A DNA stretch of 64,000 nt from Pedobacter aquatilis (GCF_030409415.1 NZ_JAUFPW010000028.1:1-64000), one strand, 5' to 3'. Numbered from the stretch's first letter, positions 41,405 through 51,739 are shown. The notes: a model not told the origin generated them from the sequence alone. Numbers and translations: made by a program.

Positions 41405-42559
41405 TTATGTAGTTTTAATTAAATGTGTGTAATATTCATAATGAGATTTAAATATATAATCTGCTGAAAAATATTTTATCACTCGCTGATAACCATTAGT
41501 ACGCAGATGTTCATAAAGCACTGAATCGTTATAGAGGTTAGTCATAGCGAACGAAAATTTACCAACATCTTTTAGAGGGACTAGAATTCCTGTTTCCATA
41601 TTTTCTATAGCATCACTCAAACCAACAATATCAAAACCTATTGTCGGTATTTTCATTGCAGCAGCTTCTATAACTATTGTACCGAAGCCCTCACTACTAC
41701 TTGGTAAACATAATACGTCAGAAACAGCTAAAAACTTCTGGTGATCTTTAACAATATCGTATGAAATAATTTTTTCTTTTAAATGAACATAAGACATGTA
41801 GAGCTCTGACAATTTACCATCTGATTCATCAGGACCGATAAATAGTAGTTTTACATTTGGTAAATGTGATATTTGATGAAAACTTTCAAACAATTCAACA
41901 ATACCCTTAACAACAGATTTCCTAGCCAAAAATGTAAAAACAAAATCTGTACTCTTTAATCCGAGGCTTTCGCGAAGGTCAACTTTCTCAATCTCACTAA
42001 CTGGCCTAAATACTCCCAGCGACACGCCAGATAGCGATCCTTGACCTAGATGCCTAATAACCTTATTTTCCTTGCTAAAACCGTTTAGGAACAAAAATTT
42101 CGTTTGAGATGGGCTGTCTGTTAAACAATTTGTATTAAAATTATAGATAACTTTATCCATAAAACGCAATAAAGTCCTGGAAAATCCAGTTCTGGTGGCC
42201 CAAACTTGACCTGTGAATGTATGTATTCGAATTGGCACAAAGGTAATCAAAGCGGCTATGGAGGATATAAAACCCGATTTTGGCATTATCGAATGAACTA
42301 TTTTTGGCCTTATTTTAATTAGTAAATAAGATATTTTAATGAGTGCAATAAGATCATTGAAAAATGAAATTTTCCTTTCTATTTTAACATCATAAAATTT
42401 AACGTGTTCAAAATCCGTCTGGTATCGTGATACTCCATTACCAATAATGTGCAAATCATAGTCATGATTAGACCTTTCTATAAAGTTTTTTAAATGCCAT
42501 AAAACAACCTCCGCTTGCGTGACGACACGCACTAACTTTATTTTTTCTTTGGAACTCAT
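41405..42559 (-). CDS. Family 4 glycosyltransferase
   Basis: This 384-residue GT-B enzyme starts KIKLVRVVTQAEVVLWHL and has HSIMPKSGFISSIAALI and HTFTGQVWATRTGFSR in its acceptor half. The hydrophobic stretches there suggest membrane association. The donor domain shows FTFLARKSVVKGIVELF and the GT4 signature LCLPSSSEGFGTIVIEAAAMKIPT. Enzymes of this kind in WbpM/WecA-type loci often add the second sugar to undecaprenyl-PP-QuiNAc or FucNAc. That role is inferred from its position beside the SDR genes. It lies 12 bases after the upstream GT2 gene. Confidence 0.9.
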   Translation of the reverse strand: MSSKEKIKLVRVVTQAEVVLWHLKNFIERSNHDYDLHIIGNGVSRYQTDFEHVKFYDVKIERKISFFNDLIALIKISYLLIKIRPKIVHSIMPKSGFISSIAALITFVPIRIHTFTGQVWATRTGFSRTLLRFMDKVIYNFNTNCLTDSPSQTKFLFLNGFSKENKVIRHLGQGSLSGVSLGVFRPVSEIEKVDLRESLGLKSTDFVFTFLARKSVVKGIVELFESFHQISHLPNVKLLFIGPDESDGKLSELYMSYVHLKEKIISYDIVKDHQKFLAVSDVLCLPSSSEGFGTIVIEAAAMKIPTIGFDIVGLSDAIENMETGILVPLKDVGKFSFAMTNLYNDSVLYEHLRTNGYQRVIKYFSADYIFKSHYEYYTHLIKTT

Positions 42560-42571
42560 TTAGATGATAAG

Positions 42572-43504
42572 TTAATACTTGCTACTCATTTTGCCCTTTA
42601 CCCCAGAAAATCCATCACTAATACCTCGCCACAAGAACCCAAGCCGGCTTAATGTTTCGCCAGAATAAATTGAAATAATCATTACGACAATCGTTCGAAC
42701 AATAATTCCAGTAAAAATGTAAAGATTCCTAACCCCATTTTTTTTGTATGATAAAATCATATTTCTAACTTGATAATAATGACGATATGGATCACCTATG
42801 GGAAAGAGAAATCTTCCGAAAACCTTTACATCGCCATTTCCAACATTATGTGTAAACTTAGCTTCAATATTAACAAATACAGGTTTGGCTACTTTCCAAC
42901 AACGCATTGAGAAATCCATATCAATATGATCAATAAAATAGTCCTCGTCAAATAATCCTATTTTTTTGAATGTTTTTAATGGAATGAGTGAAAAACTACT
43001 TGAAACGGTTTTAACAGCCAAAAGATTCGGATAAATTCTGCTATAACTAATCGGTCTTATTCTATAAGGGGTTCCTTCCTTTCTAATTGGATATCCTGCA
43101 ATAATTCCAAAATCTATTTTGTCTTTATTTAATTTTTTGAAAGTTTCAATTAGTAGTTTTAATGCATTGTTATTCAAGTTTGTATCCTGATCAAATACGA
43201 ACAAGCCGGCAAACCTGTCATCCGCAATCACATTCGTCGTAATCAAATTAAACGCAACTGCTAGTCCAATATTACCTATTGTCTTATTTACTACATTAAC
43301 AAAATCACCAAATTCATTTCTTATGATATTGATGGTATTCTTGTGTGTAACCTCATTCGGTGTATTATCATATAAAAAAACCTTAATACCAAGTTCATTC
43401 AAAATTCTTATTGCCGTAAGGTAATACTGATCCGCTGGATTATACAGCACTAGGGCTGCGGCGAATTTATATTCAATACCGTTATTCAAATTGTCTTCTC
43501 TCAT
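42572..43504 (-). CDS. Family 2 glycosyltransferase (rhamnosyltransferase-like)
   Basis: This 310-residue GT-A enzyme begins near EYKFAAALVLYNPADQYYLT. It has VFLYDNTPNEV, the metal site LFVFDQDTNLNNNALKLL, and the acceptor-side segment YFIDHIDMDFSMRCWKVAKP. The F-D-Q-D-T pattern is frequent in rhamnosyltransferases. The C-terminal part has a hydrophobic segment (GIIVRTIVVMIISIYSG) that probably binds the membrane. The next gene encodes a related GT2, so this pair may add two similar sugars. The donor is probably dTDP-rhamnose from the rml genes, but this is not proven. Confidence 0.88.
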   Translation of the reverse strand: MREDNLNNGIEYKFAAALVLYNPADQYYLTAIRILNELGIKVFLYDNTPNEVTHKNTINIIRNEFGDFVNVVNKTIGNIGLAVAFNLITTNVIADDRFAGLFVFDQDTNLNNNALKLLIETFKKLNKDKIDFGIIAGYPIRKEGTPYRIRPISYSRIYPNLLAVKTVSSSFSLIPLKTFKKIGLFDEDYFIDHIDMDFSMRCWKVAKPVFVNIEAKFTHNVGNGDVKVFGRFLFPIGDPYRHYYQVRNMILSYKKNGVRNLYIFTGIIVRTIVVMIISIYSGETLSRLGFLWRGISDGFSGVKGKMSSKY

Positions 43505-43530
43505 TACCTTTCAGCTAAATTAATTAGCAA

Positions 43531-44436
43531 TTATATTTTGTGTGGGCATATTCCACTAACATCTTTAAACCCATCAACAAATCCTCTAATACTATATTTC
43601 CAATATTTTTTTCTATCAGAAGCAAAAACAAGAAAAGTTAATAATCTAACCAAATTAACGATTATTTCCCGCAATTTATATCCAATGGGAATAACCGGAT
43701 TTTTTATCATCAAAATACTGTTACGACATAAATAATAACGTCGAAGAGGACTGTGATTTGATATTTCTCTACCTGCGACTGCGAAACTATTATCCCCAAT
43801 AGCATGAATCATCACTGCTTCTGGCGCAACGTATATGCTATAAGCATTATGTTTAGCTCTAAAGCACCACTCTATGTCAATATAATCGATAAAAAAGCCC
43901 TCATTCATCATCCCAATTTCACTAAGATCTTCGAGATTTATCAAACATCCGGAGGCGATAATAAAAGAAGCTTTGGTGGGTTTAATTTTTGGCACAAATC
44001 TTTTTATAAAGGGACCAAAATATTGAGATATTGGATAAATGATATTTGTACGTTCATTGAAATACAAAGGGCCAACAGCAGCAACTTTGATATTTGCGGA
44101 TAATAGCTCATTCCGTGCAAGCATTAAATTCTCAATACAATCTTGCTTAGGCACCGAATCTTGATCGAAAAGTACCACGTGTGATGCGCCGCTGGCGTGT
44201 GCTTTTTCTATACCAATATTTTGCGCCCGGCCTAATCCATAATTTTCAGGGTTATATATAGATGTAGCTGTTGGATATTTATCTAAAAGGTCATCGATTA
44301 AATTCTTATTATCCGAGGAGTTGTCAACCAAAATTATACGCTGAACTTGGCTAGTTAATGAGTTTAATTGTCTTGCTAAAACCGGCAATTCTGGATTATA
44401 GGTAACAATAATTGCATATATTATTTCAAAGGGCAT
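43531..44436 (-). CDS. Family 2 glycosyltransferase (rhamnosyltransferase-like)
   Basis: The protein has 301 residues from the ATG at 44436. An upstream in-frame ATG at 44475 would overlap the EpsG-like gene and add 13 residues before the usual family start IIYAIIVTYNPELPVLARQL. Motifs include RIILVDNSSDNKNL, ENYGLGRAQNIGI, the metal site VVLFDQDSVPKQDCI, and FFIDYIDIEWCFRAKHNAYS. A hydrophobic C-terminal stretch (IIVNLVRLLTFLVFAS) is present. It resembles known rhamnosyltransferases more closely than the neighbouring GT2. It probably acts on the growing lipid-linked repeat unit of system 2. Confidence 0.88.
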   Translation of the reverse strand: MPFEIIYAIIVTYNPELPVLARQLNSLTSQVQRIILVDNSSDNKNLIDDLLDKYPTATSIYNPENYGLGRAQNIGIEKAHASGASHVVLFDQDSVPKQDCIENLMLARNELLSANIKVAAVGPLYFNERTNIIYPISQYFGPFIKRFVPKIKPTKASFIIASGCLINLEDLSEIGMMNEGFFIDYIDIEWCFRAKHNAYSIYVAPEAVMIHAIGDNSFAVAGREISNHSPLRRYYLCRNSILMIKNPVIPIGYKLREIIVNLVRLLTFLVFASDRKKYWKYSIRGFVDGFKDVSGICPHKI

Positions 44437-44449
44437 AGATAGATTATGT

Positions 44450-45448
44450 TTAATAATTAAGAAGCGGATTAACAAATAGGTATGCTAAAATTTTATGAAA
44501 GATCAGAATTAAAGTAAAAAACGCACATCCATAACTATAGAAATTTCCATATTTTTTGTTCACAGCAATAAATATAATACCGACTTCAGTTAGCTCTAAA
44601 ATTCTTGTGGCATAGACAGGTATACTACTCATTACAATTGAAAAAAGAATTCCGGAGTACAGGAACATAATCAAACTGGCATTTATCTTGGATTCCTTCT
44701 TTATATGATAAAAGTGAAAAATAAAATATACTATTGCTAAAAGTAGTGTGGCACTAGTAAAACCAAAGCTGGCTTGGTCATAGTTTTTGCTATATTCAGC
44801 GGCAATTGGATTTAAATTTTCAATGATTATAACAGCACTTTTTGAAATGATACAAAAGCTAGTAATAAGTATAAAGAGTAATCTCATTTTATTCTTATGA
44901 ACTAAGAATACACTTAAGCATCCTAGCAAAAAGATTACAGAAGAATAATGCATGCTGAACGCTAAAAAGAAAGCAAAAACAGCTGCTACGTTTTTCTTAT
45001 CTGCTAAAAGTAAAAGGCTTAAATAACCTAATGATATAGCAACAGCTGCCCTCAATTGATTCAATTCTAGCAGGATTCCAAAAGACAACAAGTAAGCAAA
45101 TAACATTAATAAGACTAAGCTATAATCGTTTTTAGAAAGCTTACGTAGTATGTAACATTTTACGAACAATGAAGTGGGAATGAGGCAAAGGTACATGGCA
45201 ACAGGATATTTCGGAAAAAATTTCGACAATCCTCGAGCTACAAAATCGAACCCAAATTCAAATCTACTACCAGCACTTTCATAAAGTGCTGACAACGACT
45301 TATAATATTCTTCGTAGTTCTCAAAATCCCTACTTATAGGAGCAATATAAAAACTAAAAAAAAAACCAATAACAACACATAGAACAATAGAAAAGCTGTC
45401 CATAAACAACGCATTCTTACTGAAAATCCTTTGTTTCACTAAAAACAT
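44450..45448 (-). CDS. EpsG-family polysaccharide polymerase (Wzy function, system 2)
   Basis: This 332-residue inner-membrane protein has about nine or ten helices. It has the EpsG-type motif with an acidic periplasmic loop, SRDFENYEEYYKSLSALYES, then SRFEFGFDFVARGLSKFFP, and the helix segment ELNQLRAAVAISLGYLSL that matches N-Q-x-R-x-A/x-A in the family. EpsG-type proteins are the polymerases of many Bacteroidota and Firmicutes polysaccharide loci. It is therefore the best Wzy candidate of system 2, and it differs in family from the Wzy of system 1. It is separated from the upstream glycosyltransferase gene by 2 bases. Confidence 0.85.
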   Translation of the reverse strand: MFLVKQRIFSKNALFMDSFSIVLCVVIGFFFSFYIAPISRDFENYEEYYKSLSALYESAGSRFEFGFDFVARGLSKFFPKYPVAMYLCLIPTSLFVKCYILRKLSKNDYSLVLLMLFAYLLSFGILLELNQLRAAVAISLGYLSLLLLADKKNVAAVFAFFLAFSMHYSSVIFLLGCLSVFLVHKNKMRLLFILITSFCIISKSAVIIIENLNPIAAEYSKNYDQASFGFTSATLLLAIVYFIFHFYHIKKESKINASLIMFLYSGILFSIVMSSIPVYATRILELTEVGIIFIAVNKKYGNFYSYGCAFFTLILIFHKILAYLFVNPLLNY

Positions 45449-45450
45449 AC

Positions 45451-46521
45451 TTAAGAGAATAACTCGCTTATATTAACGTTCTGTTCAGATTTATGCATAG
45501 TTATGGCTATTTCTTTATTGCGAATGCTTTTATCCTGCTTGAAGACGGCTGTTAACAAATCATCAGACATTAAGTATTCATAATCCATTTGGTAATAATC
45601 TCCAATTTTAGGTGTAAGTACTATCGGTGTTAGCCCAAATTGTAAATATTCAAGCATTTTTGTTGGGTTTGCAACCTTATTAATTATACTTTCGTCTCTT
45701 AGTATAAAACCATAATTAGCTAGGGCGTAATATTTATTCAGCTCTGAATGATCCACGGAGGTAATATGTATATTTTCTAAACTAATGCCTTTCTCGCTAA
45801 AAGCATTAATGAAACCTTCTTTAGCACCTGTCAATATTAATATCTTGTGTTGTTTTAATTGAGATATTAAATGAATCATTAAGTCAATATTTTGCCAAGT
45901 TTGAATATTTCCACTGTATAAAAAAACTATGTCGCTACTACTATATCTTAATGCCTTCCGTAAGGCTTCAACATCATCATTATCGGGGGCCTTCATTAGT
46001 GTGCTTGTAGCAAACAAATGGTAACTGATTCTGTGATTATTGTATCTTTCTTTAAAATGTAAAGCCATTGCGTTAGTTACACATATACAGTGTTTAATTT
46101 TTTGAAAGACCATATTTTCAATCCATAGCGCATAACGATATCTGAGGGGCCTATCATACATCCTGATTTCTTCGGGTACAACTCCATGAGCATCTAATAC
46201 AACCAGTTTTTTCTTCAGAAAAGGAAAACAATAGGGTATGAATTTAAATGGATGAATAGAGTGGGCATAGACCCTTTCTGCTTGATTTAAAAAATATTTG
46301 AATATCAAAAATGGATTAAGAGGATTAAGAAAGTATTCTGTTACATCGGGGCCATGAGTAATTTTTTTAAATTTTTTATTTTTAACAGAAATATTTATGT
46401 AGATCCTTTCGTATTCACTTAATAATGAATCGATTACAACAATACGCTGCATCATTCCGTCACGTAAATCATCTCCAGTAGGAAACGGAGCTAGTATGTA
46501 TATTTGTTTATTAGTATCCAT
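45451..46521 (-). CDS. Glycosyltransferase (GT-B, GT4-like)
   Basis: The protein has 356 residues from the ATG at 46521, which overlaps the wecB stop by 11 bases. A longer form from 46569 would read deep into wecB and lacks family-like sequence. Visible segments are QIYILAPFPTGDDLRDGMMQ, VYAHSIHPFKFIPY, VVLDAHGVVPEE and the donor-domain pieces IVFLYSGNIQTWQNIDLMI and NKVANPTKMLEYLQFGLTPI. The second half supports the GT4 or a related GT-B family. The classical E-x7-E motif is less clear than in the other GT4 proteins of the window, so the donor class is uncertain. Confidence 0.8.
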   Translation of the reverse strand: MDTNKQIYILAPFPTGDDLRDGMMQRIVVIDSLLSEYERIYINISVKNKKFKKITHGPDVTEYFLNPLNPFLIFKYFLNQAERVYAHSIHPFKFIPYCFPFLKKKLVVLDAHGVVPEEIRMYDRPLRYRYALWIENMVFQKIKHCICVTNAMALHFKERYNNHRISYHLFATSTLMKAPDNDDVEALRKALRYSSSDIVFLYSGNIQTWQNIDLMIHLISQLKQHKILILTGAKEGFINAFSEKGISLENIHITSVDHSELNKYYALANYGFILRDESIINKVANPTKMLEYLQFGLTPIVLTPKIGDYYQMDYEYLMSDDLLTAVFKQDKSIRNKEIAITMHKSEQNVNISELFS

Positions 46522-47626
46522 ATTGAGATAGATGTGAAATAACTCTGGCTGAAGCTTTACCATCACCATAAGGATTATGCTTTAATGCCATTGCATTATA
46601 GGTATCTTCATTGTCTAATAAAATGTTACATTCTGCTATAATTAAACTTAAGTCTGTTCCAACCAGTTTAACTGTACCGGCATCTACGGCTTCGGGACGC
46701 TCGGTCGTATTTCTCATCACAAGAACTGGCTTCCCTAAGCTTGGTGCCTCTTCTTGTATTCCACCACTATCTGTTAAGATAATGTAGGCTTTGGTCATAA
46801 GCCAAACAAAAGCGGGATAACCCAAAGGCTCTATAAGTTTTATATTGTCTGATTGTGACAAAATTTCATGTACAGGTTCATGAACATTTGGATTAAGATG
46901 CACGGGGTAGATTACTAACACATCATCTCGATTCGCAAGGGTTTTTAATGCATTACAAATGTTTATAAAACCTTCACCAAAATTTTCTCTACGATGCCCA
47001 GTTACAAGTATTATTTTCTTCCCAGTATTTAATATCGCCTTCAACTGTTCAATTTCAGCGTTAGAATATTTCTCTAACTTGTTATTTGCCCACATCAATG
47101 CATCAATTACTGTATTACCTGTTACAACTATGTTCTCGATACTTTCATTCACTAAATTAGATTTAGCTAGTTCCGTTGGAGCATAATGAATATCAGATAT
47201 ACGTCCTGTAAGTTGTCTGTTAATTTCTTCTGGGAAAGGGGATAACTTATCGTAGGTTCTCAAACCCGCTTCAACATGACAAATTTTGGCACCAGCATAA
47301 AATGAGGCTAATGCAGCGGCCATAGAGGTTGTGGTATCTCCATGCACGAAAACATAATTTGGTTTAAAGTCTTCTAAGACATCTTTAAGGCCAATAAGTA
47401 TATCTGCAGTAAGTTGATAAAGATTCTGACCTTTCTTCATCAGATTTAAATCGTAATCAGTATTAATTTCGAAAAAATCTAAGACCTGATCCAACATCTC
47501 TCTATGTTGCGCTGTGACACAAACCTTAAGTTCAAATTTGTGTGAATGTTTTTTAAATTCTATAATCAGAGGAGCCATTTTGATGGCTTCAGGGCGTGTA
47601 CCGAATACTAATAGGACTTTTTGCAT
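46511..47626 (-). CDS. wecB: UDP-N-acetylglucosamine 2-epimerase (non-hydrolysing)
   Basis: This 371-residue cytoplasmic enzyme interconverts UDP-GlcNAc and UDP-ManNAc. Family signatures are VLLVFGTRPEAIKMAPLI at the N-terminus, VHGDTTTSMAAALASFY, HVEAGLRTYDKLSPFPEEINR, VTGHRRENFG and the UDP-binding ILTDSGGIQEEAPSLGKPV. The length is normal. UDP-ManNAc can be used directly or oxidised to UDP-ManNAcA by a WecC-type dehydrogenase, for which the enzyme at 58924-60195 is a candidate. The gene overlaps the upstream glycosyltransferase gene by 19 bases and the downstream one by 11. Confidence 0.96.
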   Translation of the reverse strand: MQKVLLVFGTRPEAIKMAPLIIEFKKHSHKFELKVCVTAQHREMLDQVLDFFEINTDYDLNLMKKGQNLYQLTADILIGLKDVLEDFKPNYVFVHGDTTTSMAAALASFYAGAKICHVEAGLRTYDKLSPFPEEINRQLTGRISDIHYAPTELAKSNLVNESIENIVVTGNTVIDALMWANNKLEKYSNAEIEQLKAILNTGKKIILVTGHRRENFGEGFINICNALKTLANRDDVLVIYPVHLNPNVHEPVHEILSQSDNIKLIEPLGYPAFVWLMTKAYIILTDSGGIQEEAPSLGKPVLVMRNTTERPEAVDAGTVKLVGTDLSLIIAECNILLDNEDTYNAMALKHNPYGDGKASARVISHLSQYGY

Positions 47627-48828
47627 ACAAATTTAATATAGTGTATTAATGTTCTTAACTTATTTATCCAAAAATAAGCTTTCAATTCTGTTTTTTCTAA
47701 TTCTGAATGAGCCATGGTGGTTTTATCAACAGCTACAAGAAACCTTTTAGCAATAATATCTAGACTATGATTATTATTGAAATATTGATGACATTTGCTT
47801 GCATAAAACTTAATATTACTGGTTTTTATCTGATCAATTATAAAATCGAATGTATTATTATAAATTCGATCAATATCAAAGGGATCACCTAAAGAATAAC
47901 CCTCTGCTTCGTAGAGCCATCTGAAGTTATTAGTTCTAAAAGCTTTATAAGAAAAATCAACGAGAAGTGTAGCAATATTTAAACTCGCACCCTCCAGAGC
48001 AGAAGTTCCCATGGCAAATAAAACATGGATATTTGCACTTAAGTAATTTTGTAGTTTATAACCGTCCAAATTTGTTTGATGTATGATTTCAAGCCTTTCT
48101 GAAATTATTAATTCTTTAATCAAATCGTATTTAGAGCCAGCGCCAATTATGTGGAATTGGATTTGATCCTTGGGGTTATTCTCTAAGAAGATATTACAAC
48201 ATTGTAAGATATTTAATAAAGAATAAATTTTGTCTTCCGACAACCGACCGACCCAACCAAGGTTAATTGTACTATATTGAATTATATTTCCAGTATTTTT
48301 TTTTTCGTCTAGCGGAATTGGCAGATAAGTTGGATGAATATTCCTTAAGTTAAACACACGTTCTTGGTATTCGAAGTTAGGCCTATCCATAAAATTTATC
48401 GCGTTATGGTCATTTAAAATTTTAATGATTCGCCCGACCTTTAATTTATCCAGTACACTAAATTTCAAAAATATTCTTCTGTATAATTCATTGAAGAATT
48501 CTATCAGGCCAGCTGGATGAATAGACCAAAATAGGACATGAGCTTGGTTGACTTTTAGATAAGTAGATACGTCCAGCAGTGAGGAAAGTGGAGCTACGAC
48601 TAATGTGTTCTCTGGTAGGGCAGTCTGGTTTCGATATCGTTTATACTCTATAAAGTTTATCTTAACATTTCTTTGTTCATAGTTTTTTGCAAAACCTTCT
48701 TCGTAATCAACATAGTTTACGTCGATATTGTATTTATCAATTAATACAGAAGCCATTCTTAAGAAGAGAAACTCTGCGCCACCCAGAATATTACTAGGAT
48801 AGAAAAAAGTAACCGACGTATACTTCAT
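47608..48828 (-). CDS. Glycosyltransferase (GT4-like, diverged)
   Basis: This 406-residue cytoplasmic protein has the glycine-rich start VTFFYPSNILGGAEFLFLRM seen in GT-B enzymes. The donor half has INLGWVGRLSEDKIYSLLNIL and FHIIGAGSKYDLIKEL. The following NYLSANIHVLFAMGTSALEGASLNIATLLV occupies the place of the GT4 donor motif but is diverged (A-L-E-G-A for the usual E-G-F-G). It probably adds a sugar to the system 2 repeat unit. It overlaps wzx by 4 bases at its start and wecB by 19 bases at its end. Confidence 0.8.
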   Translation of the reverse strand: MKYTSVTFFYPSNILGGAEFLFLRMASVLIDKYNIDVNYVDYEEGFAKNYEQRNVKINFIEYKRYRNQTALPENTLVVAPLSSLLDVSTYLKVNQAHVLFWSIHPAGLIEFFNELYRRIFLKFSVLDKLKVGRIIKILNDHNAINFMDRPNFEYQERVFNLRNIHPTYLPIPLDEKKNTGNIIQYSTINLGWVGRLSEDKIYSLLNILQCCNIFLENNPKDQIQFHIIGAGSKYDLIKELIISERLEIIHQTNLDGYKLQNYLSANIHVLFAMGTSALEGASLNIATLLVDFSYKAFRTNNFRWLYEAEGYSLGDPFDIDRIYNNTFDFIIDQIKTSNIKFYASKCHQYFNNNHSLDIIAKRFLVAVDKTTMAHSELEKTELKAYFWINKLRTLIHYIKFVCKKSY

Positions 48829-50087
48829 AATGACTTGCGTTTTTTGAATAGTAGACTGCGAAATAGTATCAGCATATATATAAAATATAAAAGATAATTC
48901 AGTCCAAAGGCCAAAACGACACCTTGAATATTCATTAGAGAAATAAAAAAATAAGCAGATATTACATAGGTAGCTGAAAATAATATTTCAGTCAGTATGT
49001 AAATTCGAGTCATAGATTTGGCGAGCATTAAAAAAGCTAGCATCCACGCAGCTACCTTAAAAAAATCACCAAATAATTGCCAAAAGAAAAGTTCTTCCAT
49101 TGACATAAAATCGCTTGTAAAAAGTAAACCTATTGCTACGCGTTTTAATAGATAAATTACTAAACAGCCAACAAAAACAACTGGCAGAACTATTTTGTAA
49201 CCTTTTAAAATTTCGCTTCTAATTTCTAAATCTGTTTTGAGTGACGAAAGTTTAGGTAAATAATACGTACTTAGAGCGGTAGTAACAATCATCAAATAAC
49301 CATCGGAAATTCTCATTATACCTTGCCAATAACCAGCAGAATTAACTCCAAGTTTATGGGTTAAGATATTTCTTAAAAAAATCTGCGATACAGGTAATGT
49401 AACCGCAGAAACTATTGCCATCATGCTATAATTACCAAGCTTTCGTGCTGTTTGATTATCAAATGAAGATTTAAATAGAGCGATTGAAAACCAAGGACTT
49501 TTTATTATATAAAAAAGAGTAAAAAAGAATACAATGGATTGTGACAGTACTAACGCATATAACGCACCAACTATCTTATAATAGTACACTAAAACTACAG
49601 TAAAAATTAATCCAATTATACTACCTATAGTATTAACAATTGTATAAGTTTTAATTTCACCACGTCCATTTAAGATTGATATAAATAATGAATTCAATGA
49701 GTAGAGTATAACCGTAAACCCCAAAACCTGAATGGGGTATCGGTAATTCTCACTATTTAATATCATTCGAGAGATGGGATCAGAACATAATATTAGAATC
49801 CCACCAATAATTGCCGAACAAATAATAGAAATTCTTAGAGCAGTACTAAAAAGATTTTCTATCTTATTTCGTTCATTCAGGTATTCTGCTGTGTATTTTA
49901 CAACGCCCGTATTAATTGCACCATTTGCAAACGTTAAAATTATTGTAATAAAATTTGTAAATGCTCCAATCAGAGCAACTCCAGCTGGCCCAGTAAAAAT
50001 TGCTACGATCTTGCCAGCTACAAACCCTGAGCCAATACGTATCAAAGTAATAACTGCTGAAAAAATTGTAGTTTTAATTAGTCTCAA
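48825..50087 (-). CDS. wzx: WzxE-like O-antigen translocase / flippase (system 2)
   Basis: This 420-residue inner-membrane protein has about 12 helices. The start LIKTTIFSAVITLIRIGSGF, then VAIFTGPAGVALIGAFTNFI and ANGAINTGVVKYTAEY, match the WzxE/RfbX subgroup of the polysaccharide transporters. This subgroup is distinct from the flippase of system 1. It should flip the undecaprenyl-PP-linked repeat unit. The start codon is a TTG immediately after the fdtB stop (TAG-TTG), and no ATG is available near the N-terminus. The 4-base overlap with the downstream glycosyltransferase gene suggests coupled translation. Confidence 0.92.
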   Translation of the reverse strand: MRLIKTTIFSAVITLIRIGSGFVAGKIVAIFTGPAGVALIGAFTNFITIILTFANGAINTGVVKYTAEYLNERNKIENLFSTALRISIICSAIIGGILILCSDPISRMILNSENYRYPIQVLGFTVILYSLNSLFISILNGRGEIKTYTIVNTIGSIIGLIFTVVLVYYYKIVGALYALVLSQSIVFFFTLFYIIKSPWFSIALFKSSFDNQTARKLGNYSMMAIVSAVTLPVSQIFLRNILTHKLGVNSAGYWQGIMRISDGYLMIVTTALSTYYLPKLSSLKTDLEIRSEILKGYKIVLPVVFVGCLVIYLLKRVAIGLLFTSDFMSMEELFFWQLFGDFFKVAAWMLAFLMLAKSMTRIYILTEILFSATYVISAYFFISLMNIQGVVLAFGLNYLLYFIYMLILFRSLLFKKRKSL

Positions 50088-51188
50088 CTAATACAAATTT
50101 AATATTCTTATAATTTTTGATACTTCATCTTCAGTTATGACAGAACTTAGTGGTAGTGACAAAACTTCGTCATGTATCTTCTCAGAAATTGGCAACTCTA
50201 AATTGATTAATTCTCTATAGGCTTCTTGTTTGTGCGGAGGAATAGGATAATGAATAACAGTTTGTATTCCGTTATTCGCCAAATAATTTTGGAGTTCATT
50301 TCTTTTATCACATCTTACAACAAAAAGATGCCAAACGTGTGAGTCAATTTCCCCAAATTTAGGCAGAATAATTTTTGGATTTTTTATCTCACTTAAATAT
50401 CTGCTAACAACACCTCGTTTTATTGAAGTATCTTGATCCAGAAAATTTAGTTTGGCGCTAAGAATTGCAGCTTGTATCTCATCTAATCTGCTATTTGTGC
50501 CTTTAAAATCATTCTTGTACTTCTCGTGAGAGCCATAATTTAGTAATGCTTTTATGGTTTGAGCTAATATATTGTTATCTGTGGTGATTGCACCAGCATC
50601 ACCCAACGCACCTAAATTCTTACCTGGATAAAAACTAAATCCAGCTGCATCGCCAAAACTCCCAGCGATTTTGCCCATTTTATCTTTAGCACCATGAGCC
50701 TGGGCACAATCTTCAATGACGAATAATTTATGCTTACGAGCAATTAGCATTATTTGATCCATATCACATAACTGACCATAAAGATGGACTGGTAGTATCG
50801 CGACAGTTCGGGAAGTAATTTTTTTTTCTATTAAAGTTGGATCCAAGTTATACGTATCCAATTCAGGTTCAACAAGAACTGGTTTCAGATTATTTGCAGA
50901 TATGGCTAAAATACTTGCTATGTATGTATTAGCGGGCACAATTATTTCATCGCCATCTTTGAAATGACCTAGTTCTTTGTATGCTCTGATGATTAAGATC
51001 AGTGCATCGAGGCCATTTGCTACACCAATTGCGTGTTCAACTTGGCAGTATTCCGCAAATTCTGCCTCAAATTTTGCTAGCTCATTGCCCATTATATACC
51101 ATCCTGAATCTAAAACCCGATTAAAAGCGGTCGTAATATCGTTGCGATAACGTTCATTAATCATTTTCAGGTCGAGAAATTTTATCAT
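50088..51188 (-). CDS. fdtB: FdtB/QdtB-type sugar aminotransferase (DegT/DnrJ/EryC1)
   Basis: This 366-residue PLP enzyme of the DegT/DnrJ/EryC1/StrS family is expected to aminate dTDP-3-keto-6-deoxyhexose at C3. Signatures are [59 protein letters not shown] and the PLP-lysine motif [19 protein letters not shown]. Sequence and the fdtA-fdtC context identify it as FdtB or QdtB. The product, dTDP-Fuc3N or dTDP-Qui3N, depends on the ketoisomerase and cannot be settled from sequence by eye. The start overlaps fdtC by 4 bases. Confidence 0.9.
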   Translation of the reverse strand: MIKFLDLKMINERYRNDITTAFNRVLDSGWYIMGNELAKFEAEFAEYCQVEHAIGVANGLDALILIIRAYKELGHFKDGDEIIVPANTYIASILAISANNLKPVLVEPELDTYNLDPTLIEKKITSRTVAILPVHLYGQLCDMDQIMLIARKHKLFVIEDCAQAHGAKDKMGKIAGSFGDAAGFSFYPGKNLGALGDAGAITTDNNILAQTIKALLNYGSHEKYKNDFKGTNSRLDEIQAAILSAKLNFLDQDTSIKRGVVSRYLSEIKNPKIILPKFGEIDSHVWHLFVVRCDKRNELQNYLANNGIQTVIHYPIPPHKQEAYRELINLELPISEKIHDEVLSLPLSSVITEDEVSKIIRILNLY

Positions 51189-51739
51189 TTTATTTTGATA
51201 GGTTTATGGTTTACCAATTTATATCTTTCTTTTGTCTGATGGTTTATAAGATTCATATCTAACACATCTGCTTCTTCAGTTATATATCCCTTTTGTGTTG
51301 CAGGATTACCGTACCAAACTGTGTGAGGAGCCACTGATTTCGTCAAAACACTGCCCGCCCCAATAAACGCAAATTCACCAATTATGATATCGGCTACAAT
51401 CGTCGCATTAGCACCGATGGTAGCTCCCTTTTTTACAATCGTTTGTTTAAGAGTCCAATTTTTCGATTTCGACCTAGGTACCAAATCATTTGTAAACGTA
51501 GCATTAGGCCCAACGAAGACGTTATCTTCTAACCTTACACCATCCCAAATTTGCACTCCAGATTTAATAGTTACGTTATCGCCGATTACCACATCATTTT
51601 CGATAAGCACACCGCAGTTTATATTACAGTTGTTTCCAATGATGGCTTTTTTTAGAATCACGCAAAACTGCCAAATAAAAGTTCCATGTCCAATATTTAC
51701 AGATTGCACATCAGCTAAATTATGTATTTTATATTCCAT
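51185..51739 (-). CDS. fdtC: FdtC/QdtC-type dTDP-3-amino-sugar N-acyltransferase
   Basis: This is a trimeric left-handed beta-helix acetyltransferase of 184 residues from the ATG at 51739. A longer frame from 51805 lies in the fdtA coding region and lacks family sequence. Hexapeptide repeats are evident ([60 protein letters not shown]). The family-specific segment [19 protein letters not shown] follows. It should acetylate the 3-amino group to give dTDP-Fuc3NAc or dTDP-Qui3NAc. It overlaps fdtA by 11 bases and fdtB by 4, a tightly packed pathway module. Confidence 0.9.
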   Translation of the reverse strand: MEYKIHNLADVQSVNIGHGTFIWQFCVILKKAIIGNNCNINCGVLIENDVVIGDNVTIKSGVQIWDGVRLEDNVFVGPNATFTNDLVPRSKSKNWTLKQTIVKKGATIGANATIVADIIIGEFAFIGAGSVLTKSVAPHTVWYGNPATQKGYITEEADVLDMNLINHQTKERYKLVNHKPIKIK